64,000 nucleotides of DNA from assembly GCA_965198415.1 (NCBI GenBank), contig CBDAPN010000032.1, forward strand, positions 744,001 to 808,000, in the 5' to 3' direction. The stretch is from Endozoicomonas sp965198415 (GTDB lineage Bacteria; Pseudomonadota; Gammaproteobacteria; Pseudomonadales; Endozoicomonadaceae). Of this stretch, positions 16,883 through 27,253 are shown piece by piece. Below the pieces are notes generated by a model, which saw only the letters and a program-made list of their open reading frames with translations, was not told the origin of the DNA and did not search any database. The translations under genes were made by a program, and so were the position numbers. The stretch's first letter is position 1, and every line of letters begins with the position of its first letter.

Positions 16883-18209
16883 CAAAACCATATCAGACAT
16901 TGTCGATTTTAACCCTAAACGACCGATTAAGAAGGGAGAGACTAAGCCCTTCATAGAAATGGCGGCCTTACCTGTCGACAACCGAGATGTAAGCGAACTC
17001 GGAGAAAGAGAGTTTAAAGGTGGGGGATCAAAATTTAAAAATGGCGATACGCTATTTGCACGAATAACACCTTGTCTGGAGAATGGAAAAACAGCAAAAG
17101 TAAACTGTTTAAATAAGGATGAGCATGGGCATGGTTCCACAGAATTTATTGTCATGTCTGCCAAAGAACCGGAATACGACGAGGACTATGTCTATTACCT
17201 TGCAAGGCATCCAGAATTCAGGGCCTATGCACAATCACGCATGGAAGGAACATCTGGTCGGCAACGCGTGGCCTGGCAGTCACTTGCGGAGTTTGAATTA
17301 GATTACCCAGATAAGGATATAAGAAAGGAAGCAGGTAAATTTCTAAAAGAAATTGATGACAAGGTGGCATTAAACGCTAAAACCAATCAAACCCTAGAAC
17401 AGATCGCTCAAGCATTGTTTAAAAGTTGGTTTGTCGACTTTGATCCGGTCAAAGCAAAAATTTCGGTTCTCGAGGCTGGCGGAACAGTAATGGATGCCGA
17501 GCTTGCCGCAATGGGCGTGATTGCAGCCAAAAACCCCGAACAATTAGCCGAGTTAAAGCAATCAAAACCTGATGCTTATGAGCAACTAGCCCAAACCGCT
17601 GCGCTCTTCCCATCCGCCATGCAGGAATCAGACCTTGGCGAGATTCCGAAAGGGTGGGGTGTTTCGTCTATTGAAAAGTCATTCAAAGTCATAATGGGGC
17701 AATCACCTAAAGGTGACACATATAACGAAGACGGGGAAGGAACGCTCTTTTATCAAGGGCGAGCAGAGTTTGGTTGGCGCTTTCCATCACCTCGCCTCTA
17801 TACCACCGACCCAAAACGAATGGCGAACAAAGGTGACGTACTTATGAGCGTCAGAGCTCCAGTGGGAGATCTAAATATTGCTTTGGATGATTGTTGTGTT
17901 GGACGTGGCCTTTGCTCACTGCGACATGGCTCTGGAAGTACTACATTCACTTATTACCTACTTAAACAACTACAAAGTAAATTAAATACTTTTAATGGGG
18001 AAGGAACCGTCTTTGGCTCTATAAACCAAAAGGATCTTAAATCAATTCAATACATCTCCCCAGAAGACAAAGTTATTGCAGCCTACAGAGTCATAGCAGA
18101 ACCGCTAGATAATGAAATCGAAATACTGAGTGTAGAAAATAATACTCTATCTTCGGTTCGCGATTCATTACTCCCCAGACTTTTATCTGGCAAGTTACAG
18201 GACGATTAG
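16872..18209 (+). CDS. hsdS: Type I restriction-modification specificity subunit HsdS
   Basis: Recognises the two halves of the target sequence and directs HsdM and HsdR. 445 residues. The first target-recognition domain starts with ISDIVDFNPKRPIKKGE. The central conserved helical spacer has NAKTNQTLEQIAQALFKSWF. The second target-recognition domain starts with IPKGWGVSSIEKSF, and the C-terminal conserved region ends with LLPRLLSGKLQ. ATG at 16872 lies within the end of hsdM. The two recognition domains are the variable parts, so the target site cannot be read off. Confidence 0.94.
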   Translation: MSSNKTISDIVDFNPKRPIKKGETKPFIEMAALPVDNRDVSELGEREFKGGGSKFKNGDTLFARITPCLENGKTAKVNCLNKDEHGHGSTEFIVMSAKEPEYDEDYVYYLARHPEFRAYAQSRMEGTSGRQRVAWQSLAEFELDYPDKDIRKEAGKFLKEIDDKVALNAKTNQTLEQIAQALFKSWFVDFDPVKAKISVLEAGGTVMDAELAAMGVIAAKNPEQLAELKQSKPDAYEQLAQTAALFPSAMQESDLGEIPKGWGVSSIEKSFKVIMGQSPKGDTYNEDGEGTLFYQGRAEFGWRFPSPRLYTTDPKRMANKGDVLMSVRAPVGDLNIALDDCCVGRGLCSLRHGSGSTTFTYYLLKQLQSKLNTFNGEGTVFGSINQKDLKSIQYISPEDKVIAAYRVIAEPLDNEIEILSVENNTLSSVRDSLLPRLLSGKLQDD

Positions 18210-18211
18210 AT

Positions 18212-19194
18212 ATGGCATCAAGAAATAGGCGCATCGGATCAATAAAAACAGAGCTAGTCAATAAATCTAGAGAGGCTGCTCTGGCAGCCGTACAAATCTT
18301 TAATAATCCTAACATTAGCTTCAAGTCAGAATCATATGTAGTTCTGATGATTATTGCTTGGACGTATCTATTACACGCCTACTTCAAAAAAGAAAAGATC
18401 GAGTATCGTTATTTTGATCAGAATGGAGCTCGCAAGCGTTTTCATAAAACAAAACACGGAGCACATAAGCATTGGGGGTTAGAACGCTGCCTAAATGACG
18501 ATAATTCACCAGTTGATAAAGACACTGCAAATAACTTGCGATTTTTAATTGGTTTGCGACATGAAATTGAGCACCAAATGACCACGAGAATTGATGACAT
18601 TTTGAGTGCTCGTTTTCAGGCTTGCTGCCTAAATTACAACAAATACATCAAACAGTGTTTTGGCGAACAATATGGGATAGAAAAACACCTGTCCTTTAGC
18701 CTTCAGTTTTCAACAATTTCGAGAGACCAAAAAGGATTTACTTGAAGAACACAAAGACCTTCCAGCAAACATTCAAGGGTATATCCGAGATTTTGATGAA
18801 GCACTTTCCGATGATGAGTTTTCGAACTCGCACTATGCATACAGAATCTTGTTTGTTCCAAAAAACAGCCAACCGAAAGGGTCAAGCAGACAGAGTGATT
18901 GAATTTGTAAAATCTGACTCGCCACTGGCAGATGCTGTTAATAAAGAATATGCAGTCATCAAAGAAACTGAAAAGAAAAAATACCTGCCTAAGCAGGTTG
19001 TTGACTTAATTCAAGCCGAGGGATTTAAGAATTTTTCGGTGCATAATCACACCCAGTTATGGAAAGAAAAGGATGCGAAAAATCCATCTCACTATTTTGG
19101 CACCTTAGTAGCAGGAAAACACTGGCATTGGTATGAACGTTTGGTTAATGAAGTAAGAAAACACTGTGAAACCAACAGGGAGAGCTACATATGA
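18212..19194 (+). pseudogene. DUF3644 protein of the type I operon, two frameshifts
   Basis: DUF3644 proteins are frequent accessory genes in restriction-modification operons; their function is unclear. The N-terminal part (18212 to about 18730) contains SESYVVLMIIAWTYLLHAYF and RFLIGLRHEIEHQMT. The frame then changes near an AAAAAGG run at about 18729-18735. A middle stretch of about 45 codons (DLLEEHKDLPANIQGYIRDF...) is in a second frame. The frame changes again near a run of six A at about 18860-18865, and the C-terminal part (KYLPKQVVDLIQAEGF, KHWHWYERLVNEV) runs in a third frame to 19194. The pieces line up as one protein of about 325 residues. Both shifts look like 1-nt insertions. Either a decayed gene or homopolymer read errors. 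Its stop overlaps the hsdR start (ATGA). Confidence 0.75.
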
Positions 19195-22100
19195 ACGAAG
19201 AACAATTAGAAAACCTCTGCTTAGACTGGTTCCGGGAAGGCGGTTGGGATGTACTGCATGGGCCCGACATTGCCCCTGATAGCGCAACACCGATGCGCTC
19301 GGATTATACGCAAGTTGTGCTGGATGGACATTTGCTTGATGCATTTAAAGCGAATCAACAAACATATCCCAGCAGACCAAGTTGACAGTTGCTATGAGCA
19401 GTTGAAAGCTATCGCTCTTAAACCCGAAAGCTTGGATCTTATTACTAATAACCGAGCCTTTCATCGACTGTTGCTTGAAGGTGTACCCGTTGAATTCAAA
19501 AAAGACGATAGTGAACCAGTATCAGATCACGCGTTTTTAATCGACTTTGAAAATCTCGCAAACAACCAGTTTGCAGTCGTCAACCAATTCACGATATCAG
19601 GCACGAAGCAACCGCGCCGACCAGACGTAATTTGCTTTATCAACGGCTTACCCATTGCCGTTCTAGAATTGAAAAGCCCAAGTGATGAAAACGCCGACAT
19701 TTGGGATGCGTTTAACCAATTGCAAACCTACAAAGATGAAGTCTCTGATCTTTTTATTTTCAACGAGGCACTGATCGTTAGTGATGGCTATACAGCCAGA
19801 GTTGGCTCGTTAACAGCCAACCAAGAGCGCTTTATGCCATGGCGCACCATTAAGCATGAAGATGATAAGCCCTTACTTGAGTGGCAGCTGGAAACCATGG
19901 TGCGCGGTTCTTTGATCGAGAGCTGCTGCTTGATTACATTCGCTTTTTCGTATTATTTGAAACGGATGGCACTCCTGATAAGGCCACAGGCGTCATCATC
20001 AAAAAAATCGCGGGGTATCATCAATTCCATGCAGTGCGAGAAGCGGTAAAAGCGACCGTTGTCGCTGCACAAAATATTCAAGGGGTTGGTGAAAAGCGAG
20101 CGAGCTATGGTGACGAAGTCGTCCCTGGCAGCAAAAAAGCAGGTGTTGTCTGGCATACTCAGGGCAGCGGTAAAAGTATTTCGATGTGCTGCTATACAGG
20201 AAAATTGCTGCAGCAGCCAGCAATGAACAATCCAACCCTCATTGTGGTGACCGACAGGAATGACTTAGACGGTCAGCTATACGCGACTTTCTGCAATGCT
20301 GTAGATCTGCTCAAGCAAACCCCAGTACAAGCGGGTGACCGTGATGCGTTAAGGCAATTATTAGCAGAGCGAGATTCCGGCGGCATTATATTCACTACCG
20401 TTCAAAAGTTTGCACTGCTCGACGATGAAAACCACCACCCCATCTTGAATGATCGACATAATATTGTGGTGGTTTCGGATGAGGCGCACCGAAGCCAATA
20501 TGGCTTGAAGGCCCAGTTAAACAAAGATACTGGTCAGTATAAATTTGGTTACGCCAAACACATGCGCGATGCCTTACCTTATGCCTCGTTTATTGGCTTT
20601 ACCGGCACACCCATATCCCAAGAGGATAAGGATACCCGCGCGGTCTTTGGTGGCTATGTTTCAATTTACGATATTCAAGATGCTGTCGACGATGGCGCTA
20701 CGGTACCCATTTACTATGAGTCTCGACTTGCCAAGCTCGATCTGAACCACGATGAAATCGCCGCTTTGTCTGATCAAGTCGATGAGGTTGTGGAAGATGA
20801 AGAAGATATTACCTCGCGTGAAAAAGCCAAGGGCGAATGGAGCCGACTTGAAAAACTGGTGGGTGCAACCCCTCGTTTAAGCCAGGTAGCCGCCGACCTA
20901 ATTGATCATTTTGAGTCGCGCAATGCATCCATGGATGGTAAAGCCATGATCGTAGCGATGAGCCGCGATATTTGCGTGCATCTATACAATGAAATTGTTG
21001 CACGGAGGCCGCAGTGGCATTCAGACGATCCAGAAAAAGGCGCCATCAAAATTGTGATGACAGGTAGCGCTTCTGATAAGCCTTTATTGCAGCCTCACAT
21101 CTACAACAAGAAAACGAAGAAACGATTAGAGAAGCGCTTTAAAGATGTGAACGATCCTCTAAAACTCGTTCTCGTGCGCGATATGTGGCTTACCGGTTTT
21201 GATGCGCCTTGCTGCCATACCATGTATGTAGACAAGCCAATGAAGGGCCATAACCTCATGCAGGCAATTGCCCGAGTTAATCGGGTGTTCAAGAACAAGC
21301 CTGGCGGTTTGGTGGTTGATTACATCGGCATTGCCAATGAGCTAAAACAGGCGCTGAAAACTTATACCGATTCAAAAGGTAAAGGCGAACCCACTCGTAA
21401 TGCTGAAGCAGCCTTTGCGATTCTTCTAGAAAAACTCGATGCCATTCGAGGCATGTTTGCCAAGACACCCAAAGCCGGTGGTCTAGACATATCAGGATTC
21501 GAGTCAGAGGCACATAAGATTCTGGTGCCCGCTGCCAACTATGTACTTGGGTTGGAAGATGGTAAAAAACGCTTTCTTGATCTTGTGTTAGCCGCAAGCA
21601 AGGCTTATTCACTTTGTAGCACATTGGATGAAGCGAAAGATCTGCGCAAAGAAATTGCTTTCTACTCAGCAATTAAAGCCGCCATTAGCAAGTTCACCAG
21701 TGTCGATAAGAAGCGAACACAAGAAGAAAAAAACTCCGCATTAAAGCAAATTTTAGACAATGCCATCATCGCAGAAGGCGTTGCTGATGTGTTTGCCTTG
21801 TGTGGTTTGGAAAAGCCTAATATCGGCTTACTCTCGGATGAGTTTCTTGAAGATGTTCGACAAATGCCAGAGAAAAACTTGGCGGTTGAATTATTAGAGA
21901 AGCTCCTCAAGGACGATATCAAAGCCAAAACAAGAAACAACGTCGTTCAAGAAAAGAAATACGCAGACAGACTGCAGGAGACGCTTCGAAAATATAACAA
22001 CCGCGCTATTGAAACAGCACAGGTTATCGAAGAGCTCATTCAGATGGGCAAAGAGTTTCAAGAGGAAATGGAGCGTGAAGCTAACCTCGGGCTTAATCCA

Positions 22101-22376
22101 GATGAAATTGCCTTCTACGATGCACTAGCAAATAACGAAAGCGCAGTGCGTGAATTGGGTGATGAAATACTCAAGAAGATTGCTGTCGAGATAACCGAAA
22201 AGCTTAGACGATCGACGACTGTAGACTGGCAAGTTAGAGATAGCGTCAGAGCAAAGCTAAAGATACTCGTTCGCCGCACGTTACAGCGATGGAAGTACCC
22301 TCCTGATAAGGCTGCCGAGGCGGTAGAGCTTGTATTAAAGCAAGCTGAAACCCTGTCCAATTCATGGACAAAATAA
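19191..22376 (+). pseudogene. hsdR: Type I restriction endonuclease HsdR, split by two frameshifts
   Basis: Motor and nuclease subunit of the type I enzyme. Three consecutive frames together form a full HsdR. The short N-terminus runs from 19191. After an extra T in the TTT at about 19344-19346 the frame shifts, and the second piece carries the PD-(D/E)xK nuclease (RRPDVICFINGLPIAVLELK). A missing T at about 19911-19913 shifts it back, and the third piece carries the DEAD-like motor: WHTQGSGKSI (Walker A), VVSDEAHRSQYG (Walker B), FIGFTGTP, and QAIARVNRVF. The C-terminal helical domain ends at 22376. Both sites are short T homopolymers. If real, restriction is lost while modification (hsdM/hsdS) is retained; if a read error, the gene is normal. 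Confidence 0.85.
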
Positions 22377-22959
22377 TAACAAAGTGACTTCAAGGTGTGA
22401 TTAAAGACAGGTGCGTCCAGAAATGATTAATGAAGCAAAATATGACATGAGAGGTTTTGTTCTAAACCAAATCTCCAGTAAGAAAATTAGTGTAGATGAT
22501 TCGAAGGTTGAACAAATCATTGAGCAGACCAATGCTGCTGTATCGGATGCATCCCAATACACCGACTGGGAAGTGAAGAGCTCTATTCATGCAGGGTTAA
22601 AATTACGGCTACGATCGATTCTGGATAAGCATCAACGGCCTATTATTGATGAATTACTTGAGGAGGTTCTCTCCAGAGCAAAAAGTACCGCTGGCAGCCC
22701 TAAGTCATTTTGGTTTGTGGGTGCATCCTACGGCAAAGGTAGTAAAGATCAAACTGAGCGTTTTCTCAACGATGGCGTTTGGCAAAATGGCTATAAAGAC
22801 AAATATCTCGATGTAGTCCGTAGTATGCAGCCGGGCGACAAGATTGCTATTAAATCGTCATATACACGTAAACGAGAGCTCCCTTTTGATAATAAAGGCC
22901 AGACTATTTCAGTAATGGGGATCAAAGCTATTGGTGAGATTACCCGTAATGATGGCGAT

Positions 22960-23071
22960 GGTATTTCTATACCAATCGCAGCACTATTTGGCGGCTTGTC
23001 AAAGTTAAATGGCAACCACGCTTTGATCCTGTTAAGGAATGGTATTTCTCTACCTATCGCAGCACTATTTG
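22960..23071 (+). repeat. Imperfect direct repeat inside mcrB (31 nt, 29/31)
   Basis: 22960-22990 and 23041-23071 share 29 of 31 positions. The second copy encodes WYFSTYRSTIC in the expected protein; the first sits where the frame is lost, and looks like an inserted copy. Confidence 0.85.
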
Positions 23072-23178
23072 CCGTGTCTCTCCCGATGATTGGAAAACAG
23101 AGGGCCTTATTGACTTCACATTCGACGGGGTGAGCACGACAATAATAAGCCCCAGGATATAGACCGTTTCCGCAATGA

Positions 23179-23439
23179 TCCTATTGAACCTTATACAATT
23201 GAAAAAGGCCGCTGTAGCTCAGAAGATTACTTTGGCCTGATTGATGATTTGGAAACACGATTTCAAGAGGATGCCTACCCCGTACACTCTTTCCCAGAAC
23301 TGTCACTGTCAGCTTGCCTATTTAAAGATACTGACACATCCGCGCATCCGAATGCTACAGACCTTGATGATGAGGAGCTATCGGCAGAAGAAGACGAAGT
23401 TGCTGTTCAGACTGTTCCTATTGAACCTTATACAATTGA
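23179..23439 (+). repeat. Exact 24-nt direct repeat inside mcrB
   Basis: 23179-23202 and 23416-23439 are identical and both read IEPYTIE in the AAA frame; the second copy precedes the Walker A region. Confidence 0.9.
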
Positions 23440-24309
23440 CGACATCATTGCCGACGGTTGTTTTCTTGAGAGAGAAAGCATCGTTAAAATAATTACTCAG
23501 CTCAGGCGTAAGAAAAATCTTATTCTCCAAGGCCCTCCGGGAACTGGTAAAACATGGCTCGCCAAGAAACTTGCATATGCGTTAATGGGCAAAAAGGACG
23601 AAAACTCTCTGCGCGCCGTTCAGTTTCACCCAAACCTATCTTATGAAGATTTTGTGCGTGGCTGGAGACCATCAGGTGAAGGCAAACTAACTCTCGTTGA
23701 TGGCCCATTCCTGGAAATGATTAATGAAGCAAAAAAAAATGCGAGCATCAAACATGTGGTCGTTATCGAAGAAATCAACCGGGGAAACCCTGCTCAGATT
23801 TTCGGCGAAATGCTCACATTATTAGAGGCCGACAAGCGCACGCCAAGCGAAGCCTTAGAGCTTAGTTATCGTCGTGCTGAAGGCGAAAGAATCCATATTC
23901 CCGCTAACCTTTATGTTATTGGCACTATGAACATTGCCGACCGCTCATTAGCACTTGTCGACCTTGCTCTACGTCGCCGATTCGCATTTTTTGATCTTAA
24001 GCCAACTTTCGGTGAGGCGTGGCGCAATTGGGTTCATAGCAAGGCTGGTATTGATAACGATTTTTTGCAGTCAATTGAGCAGCGCATAGTCTCACTAAAT
24101 AACGAGATCTCAAAAGACCGTAACTTGGGGCCTCAGTTCAAAATCGGCCATAGTTATGTAACACCACCGTTAAATACAAAGATTGAAGATGCTGCAGCAT
24201 GGTTTCAAGATGTGGTAGATAATGAGATTGGGCCGCTTCTTGAAGAATACTGGTTTGACGATATAGAACGCGCTATCAAATCCAAACACGCTCTGGTTAA
24301 AGGTGTCTA

Positions 24310-25431
24310 ATGTCTGCCGTTATTGAAGCGCAAAGCCAAACCACTCCGTCGAGACGATTAGGAAAAATTCCTGTTCGTAACCTGTGGTTGTTGATGCTCT
24401 ATGCTTCAGATCTTTATCGCCACCTTGGCACCAATAAAGTCGACGTAGAAGATAACCCAGATGACATAGCAGATCTGGTTGCCGAGATTCTCTGCCATCA
24501 AGTTGAAGAACGCATGATGCGCAATTTAAGCTATGGGTATGAATCACAAGTCGCTGTGATCAGTCGAGTTCGTGGACGCATAGATACCCTAACCACCGAG
24601 CGACAGAGGCTACTTGAAAAAGGAAAGGTATGCTGTCGCTATGATGAGTTAACGGTAGATACTCCCCGTAATCGTTATGTTAGATCTGCATTAGAGCGTT
24701 TATCAAAGTTGAAAATTAAAACAACTCTTGTGCATAAATGCCGAGCCTTAATGCTGAGTCTAGAACGTCTAGGCGTGAGCAAGGCAAAGCCAATAAATTA
24801 CAGCGGAAAGTCGGAAAGATTTGGTCGCCATGATATTAGCGATCAGAAGATGGTTGCTGCAGCCGATTTAGCTTTTTCACTCGCCTTACCCACAGAGTTT
24901 GACGGTCAATTTCATCTAACAGCTCCTGACACTCAAAAAGAGTGGCTTAGAAAGCTGTTTGAAAAAGCTGTAGCGGGTTTTTATGCCGTAGCACTAGATA
25001 AAAAAGAGTGGCGGGTATTGGCTGGCAAACAGTTTGATTGGCAAATATCAGATAAAAGTTCAGGGATCGACGAAATTCTTCCCAGCATGAAAACAGACAT
25101 CATTATTGATAATCGTTCATCAGGTGAGCGTTTGGTAATCGACACAAAATTCAATTCAGTGACCACCAAAGGTTGGCATAGGGAAGAGACTTTTCGCAGT
25201 GGCTATATCTACCAAATATATACTTACCTTAGAAGCCAAGAAGACACTTCAGACCCCAAATCACTTGAAAGCATTGGCATGTTACTTCACCCGACAGTAG
25301 ATAAAGAAGTCGCTGAGATGGTAACAATTCAAGGTCACCCAATATGGTTTTGCACTGTTAATTTGGGTGAGACAGCTATATCAATTAGAGAGCGACTGCT
25401 TCTTCTTTTACGAAAAAGTTTCCCTCGGTAA
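24310..25431 (+). CDS. mcrC: McrC nuclease subunit
   Basis: Nuclease partner of McrB that cuts DNA carrying modified bases. 373 residues, intact. The N-terminal domain begins RRLGKIPVRNLWLLMLYASD, typical of McrC. The C-terminal PD-(D/E)xK nuclease has SMKTDIII followed by LVIDTKFN, with the likely catalytic Asp, Asp and Lys, and RSGYIYQIYTYLR after it. Translationally coupled to mcrB by a TAATG overlap. Without an intact McrB it would have no recognition motor. Confidence 0.93.
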   Translation: MSAVIEAQSQTTPSRRLGKIPVRNLWLLMLYASDLYRHLGTNKVDVEDNPDDIADLVAEILCHQVEERMMRNLSYGYESQVAVISRVRGRIDTLTTERQRLLEKGKVCCRYDELTVDTPRNRYVRSALERLSKLKIKTTLVHKCRALMLSLERLGVSKAKPINYSGKSERFGRHDISDQKMVAAADLAFSLALPTEFDGQFHLTAPDTQKEWLRKLFEKAVAGFYAVALDKKEWRVLAGKQFDWQISDKSSGIDEILPSMKTDIIIDNRSSGERLVIDTKFNSVTTKGWHREETFRSGYIYQIYTYLRSQEDTSDPKSLESIGMLLHPTVDKEVAEMVTIQGHPIWFCTVNLGETAISIRERLLLLLRKSFPR

Positions 25432-25450
25432 TCACACTACTCCACTTAAG

Positions 25451-25726
25451 TCAGTGCCATTGGGCTATGAACTTTTCCTTCCAGATCTCTTTCCCATCAA
25501 TCAGTGTTTCTATCGGCGTTCTCCCGTCGCACTTCTTACCTTGATGGGTATTGTAGTGAATCAACCATTCGTCCAGATCGGATTGAATCATCTCAATACT
25601 CGTATACAGCGTCTTTCTCAATGCAGGTTGATAAAACTCCTGCAGAATCGTTTTATGGAAGCGTTCACAGATTCCATTCGTTTGGGTTTGGCTACAACCA
25701 AAACCCAAACTTTGTCCTCTTAACAC
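25451..25726 (-). mobile_element. Transposase C-terminal fragment (rve integrase core)
   Basis: About 91 codons of the end of an IS481/IS3-type DDE transposase: QTQTNGICERFHKTILQEFY contains the conserved NG.CERFH...L with the final catalytic Glu, followed by LDEWLIHYNTHQGKKCDGRTP. The N-terminal two thirds, including the first two Asp residues, are missing, and the sequence stops against the trpS 3' side at about 25745. A dead remnant marking the right border of the defence island. Confidence 0.85.
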
Positions 25727-25772
25727 TCGAACATCGCTACTGATAAAAAAACCCGGAGTGCGTGCTGGTGCG

Positions 25773-26783
25773 TCAGGCCAGTGGCTTTAATCCTACCGCG
25801 TGGCGAATAGACGTCAGAAAAGGTGCGGCTTCGGCGCGGGCTTTGGCAGCGCCTTTTTGTAACTCTGCTTCAATAAACGCCGGATCTTCAATCAGAGCGT
25901 TATAACGCTCGCGAGGTGCTTTAAGGTGGTTGTTCAGATACTCAAACAGCTCATTTTTCAGGTCTCCCCAGCCGACGCCATCTGCGTATTGCTGGCGCTT
26001 GGCGGTAATTTCAGCGTCGTTGGCAAAGGCAGAGAATATCTGGAAAAGCGTGCAGGTTTGCGGGTCTTTAGGTTCGCCGGGCTCCAGAGAGTTGGTTTTG
26101 ATCTTGCGGATCAGTTTTAGCAGTTTTTTCTCCGGTACAAACAGTGGAATGGTGTTGTCGTAACTCTTGCTCATTTTGCGACCATCAAGGCCATTCAATA
26201 CCGCAGTGCTCTCCCCCACCACCGCTTCTGGCAAGACAAACCGGGTTTTGTAGTGGTGGTTCATGCGCCCAGCAATATCCCGAGCCATTTCAATGTGCTG
26301 CACCTGATCACGCCCAACCGGAACTTTATTGGCATTGAACATCAGGATATCTGCCGCCATCAGTACCGGATAGCAGAACAGCCCCATGGTGACGGCTTTG
26401 TCCGGGTCTTTTTCTCCCGCTTCTTCATTGGCCTGCACCGCCGCCTTGTAAGCATGGGCACGATTCATCAGGCCCTTGGCGGTCATGCAGCCGATGATCC
26501 AGTTCAACTCGGCAATTTCAGGGATGTCAGACTGGCGGTAAAAGGTTACGCGATCAGTATCCAACCCCAGCGCCAGCCAAGTGGCGGCAATCTCCAACGT
26601 TGACTGATGTATGCGTTTGGGGTCACGTCCTTTAATAAGAGCATGGTAATCGGCCAGAAAGTAGTAAGAGGCAATATCGTCGCGCCAGCTTTCTTCAATG
26701 GCAGGCTTGATGGCCCCCACGTAATTACCCAGGTGTGGTGTTCCGGTTGTCGTGATGCCTGTAAGTACTTTCGTTTTTTTCAT
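25773..26783 (-). CDS. trpS: Tryptophanyl-tRNA synthetase
   Basis: Charges tRNA-Trp. 336 residues, normal for bacterial class Ic TrpRS. The HIGH-like motif is TPHLGN near residue 15 and the KMSKS motif is DGRKMSKSYDNTI near 200; GRDQVQHIEMARDIA lies in the Trp-binding catalytic core. ATG at 26783. Monocistronic, transcribed toward the island. About 270 nt to its right carry the trpS promoter and the tRNA-Pro promoter; nothing else is seen there. Confidence 0.97.
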   Translation of the reverse strand: MKKTKVLTGITTTGTPHLGNYVGAIKPAIEESWRDDIASYYFLADYHALIKGRDPKRIHQSTLEIAATWLALGLDTDRVTFYRQSDIPEIAELNWIIGCMTAKGLMNRAHAYKAAVQANEEAGEKDPDKAVTMGLFCYPVLMAADILMFNANKVPVGRDQVQHIEMARDIAGRMNHHYKTRFVLPEAVVGESTAVLNGLDGRKMSKSYDNTIPLFVPEKKLLKLIRKIKTNSLEPGEPKDPQTCTLFQIFSAFANDAEITAKRQQYADGVGWGDLKNELFEYLNNHLKAPRERYNALIEDPAFIEAELQKGAAKARAEAAPFLTSIRHAVGLKPLA

Positions 26784-27017
26784 GAGTCCACTCTAAAGCG
26801 ACGATTAAGCCCGGGTAAAAAACAGTGTTTGTGGCAATCTATATCCGGCCAACCTCCAAACAAAAGGGCGTTGGCACTATTTCCTGCAGGGCGTAAGGTT
26901 TAAACATCGGGTTGTGCTAAATTTCAGACGGCATTATAAATAACTGTAAGATGTGATGGTAGTTGGGTAAGTATTGGCAGAACACTTTTCATTCCACTCT
27001 ATGAAACTTGCCTGATA

Positions 27018-27045
27018 TTGACAGGTGCCTGTGCCCAGCTAAAAT
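27018..27045 (+). promoter_or_regulatory. Sigma-70 promoter of tRNA-Pro
   Basis: TTGACA (6/6), 16 nt, TAAAAT (5/6), 11 nt before the mature tRNA 5' end. Confidence 0.8.
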
Positions 27046-27056
27046 TGCATAGACTT

Positions 27057-27133
27057 CGGCGTGTAGCGCAGCCTGGTAGCGCATTTCGTTCGGGACGAAA
27101 GGGTCGGAGGTTCGAATCCTCTCACGCCGACCA
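27057..27133 (+). tRNA. tRNA-Pro (CGG)
   Basis: 77 nt with encoded CCA. Acceptor CGGCGTG pairs with CACGCCG. The anticodon loop TTCGGGA gives anticodon CGG, reading CCG codons. The T arm GGAGGTTCGAATCCTC is canonical. An IS-related right end begins 30 nt downstream. Confidence 0.97.
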
Positions 27134-27162
27134 GTGAAATCGATAGGCTACAGTCGTCAAAT

Positions 27163-27199
27163 TTGACATTCTACCTCAGCCCTAAAGTAGAGGGATTCC
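27163..27199 (-). mobile_element. IS605/IS1341-type right end (omega-RNA 3' scaffold)
   Basis: On the minus strand, downstream of the TnpB stop codon, GGAATCCCTC...CTTTAGGG...GAGG...TGTCAA matches the usual hairpin-rich 3' end of TnpB elements (GGAATCCCC...TTTAGC...GGGGAGG...TCAA). The guide region would begin at 27162 and run toward tRNA-Pro. The match is by memory of the family pattern. Confidence 0.6.
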
Positions 27200-27253
27200 A
27201 AGATCACTCTCAAAACCTTCCTGTTTCAACACGCCTTCTCTAGATAGCGGCTG

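Larger units (their letters stand above)
22411..24310 (+). pseudogene. mcrB: McrB-type GTPase/AAA protein with two frame breaks
   Basis: Motor subunit of a modification-dependent McrBC restriction system. The N-terminal part (22411 or ATG 22423 onward) has a PUA/EVE-like domain (SFWFVGASYGKGSKDQTERF, GVWQNGYKDKYLDVV). The frame is lost near 22990, where the expected continuation (VKVKWQPRFDPVKEWYFSTY) lies in a second frame. It is lost again at GGGG near 23127-23130, after which EHDNNKPQDIDRFRNDP and the AAA+ domain run in a third frame to 24310. The motor has GPPGTGKTW (Walker A), VVVIEEINRGN (Walker B) and IGTMNIADRS (the McrB signature). The AAA part alone could still be made from TTG 23249. 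Short duplicated segments occur at both breaks. The stop overlaps the mcrC start (TAATG). Confidence 0.82.

Noticed and set aside
13236..25745. Integrated prophage at ssrA
   Set aside because: No integrase, structural, lysis or replication genes, and no duplicated tmRNA 3' end found.
25745..25772. Terminator of trpS (CCGGG followed by T run on the minus strand)
   Set aside because: No clear stem partner could be found; it may have been truncated by the transposase fragment.
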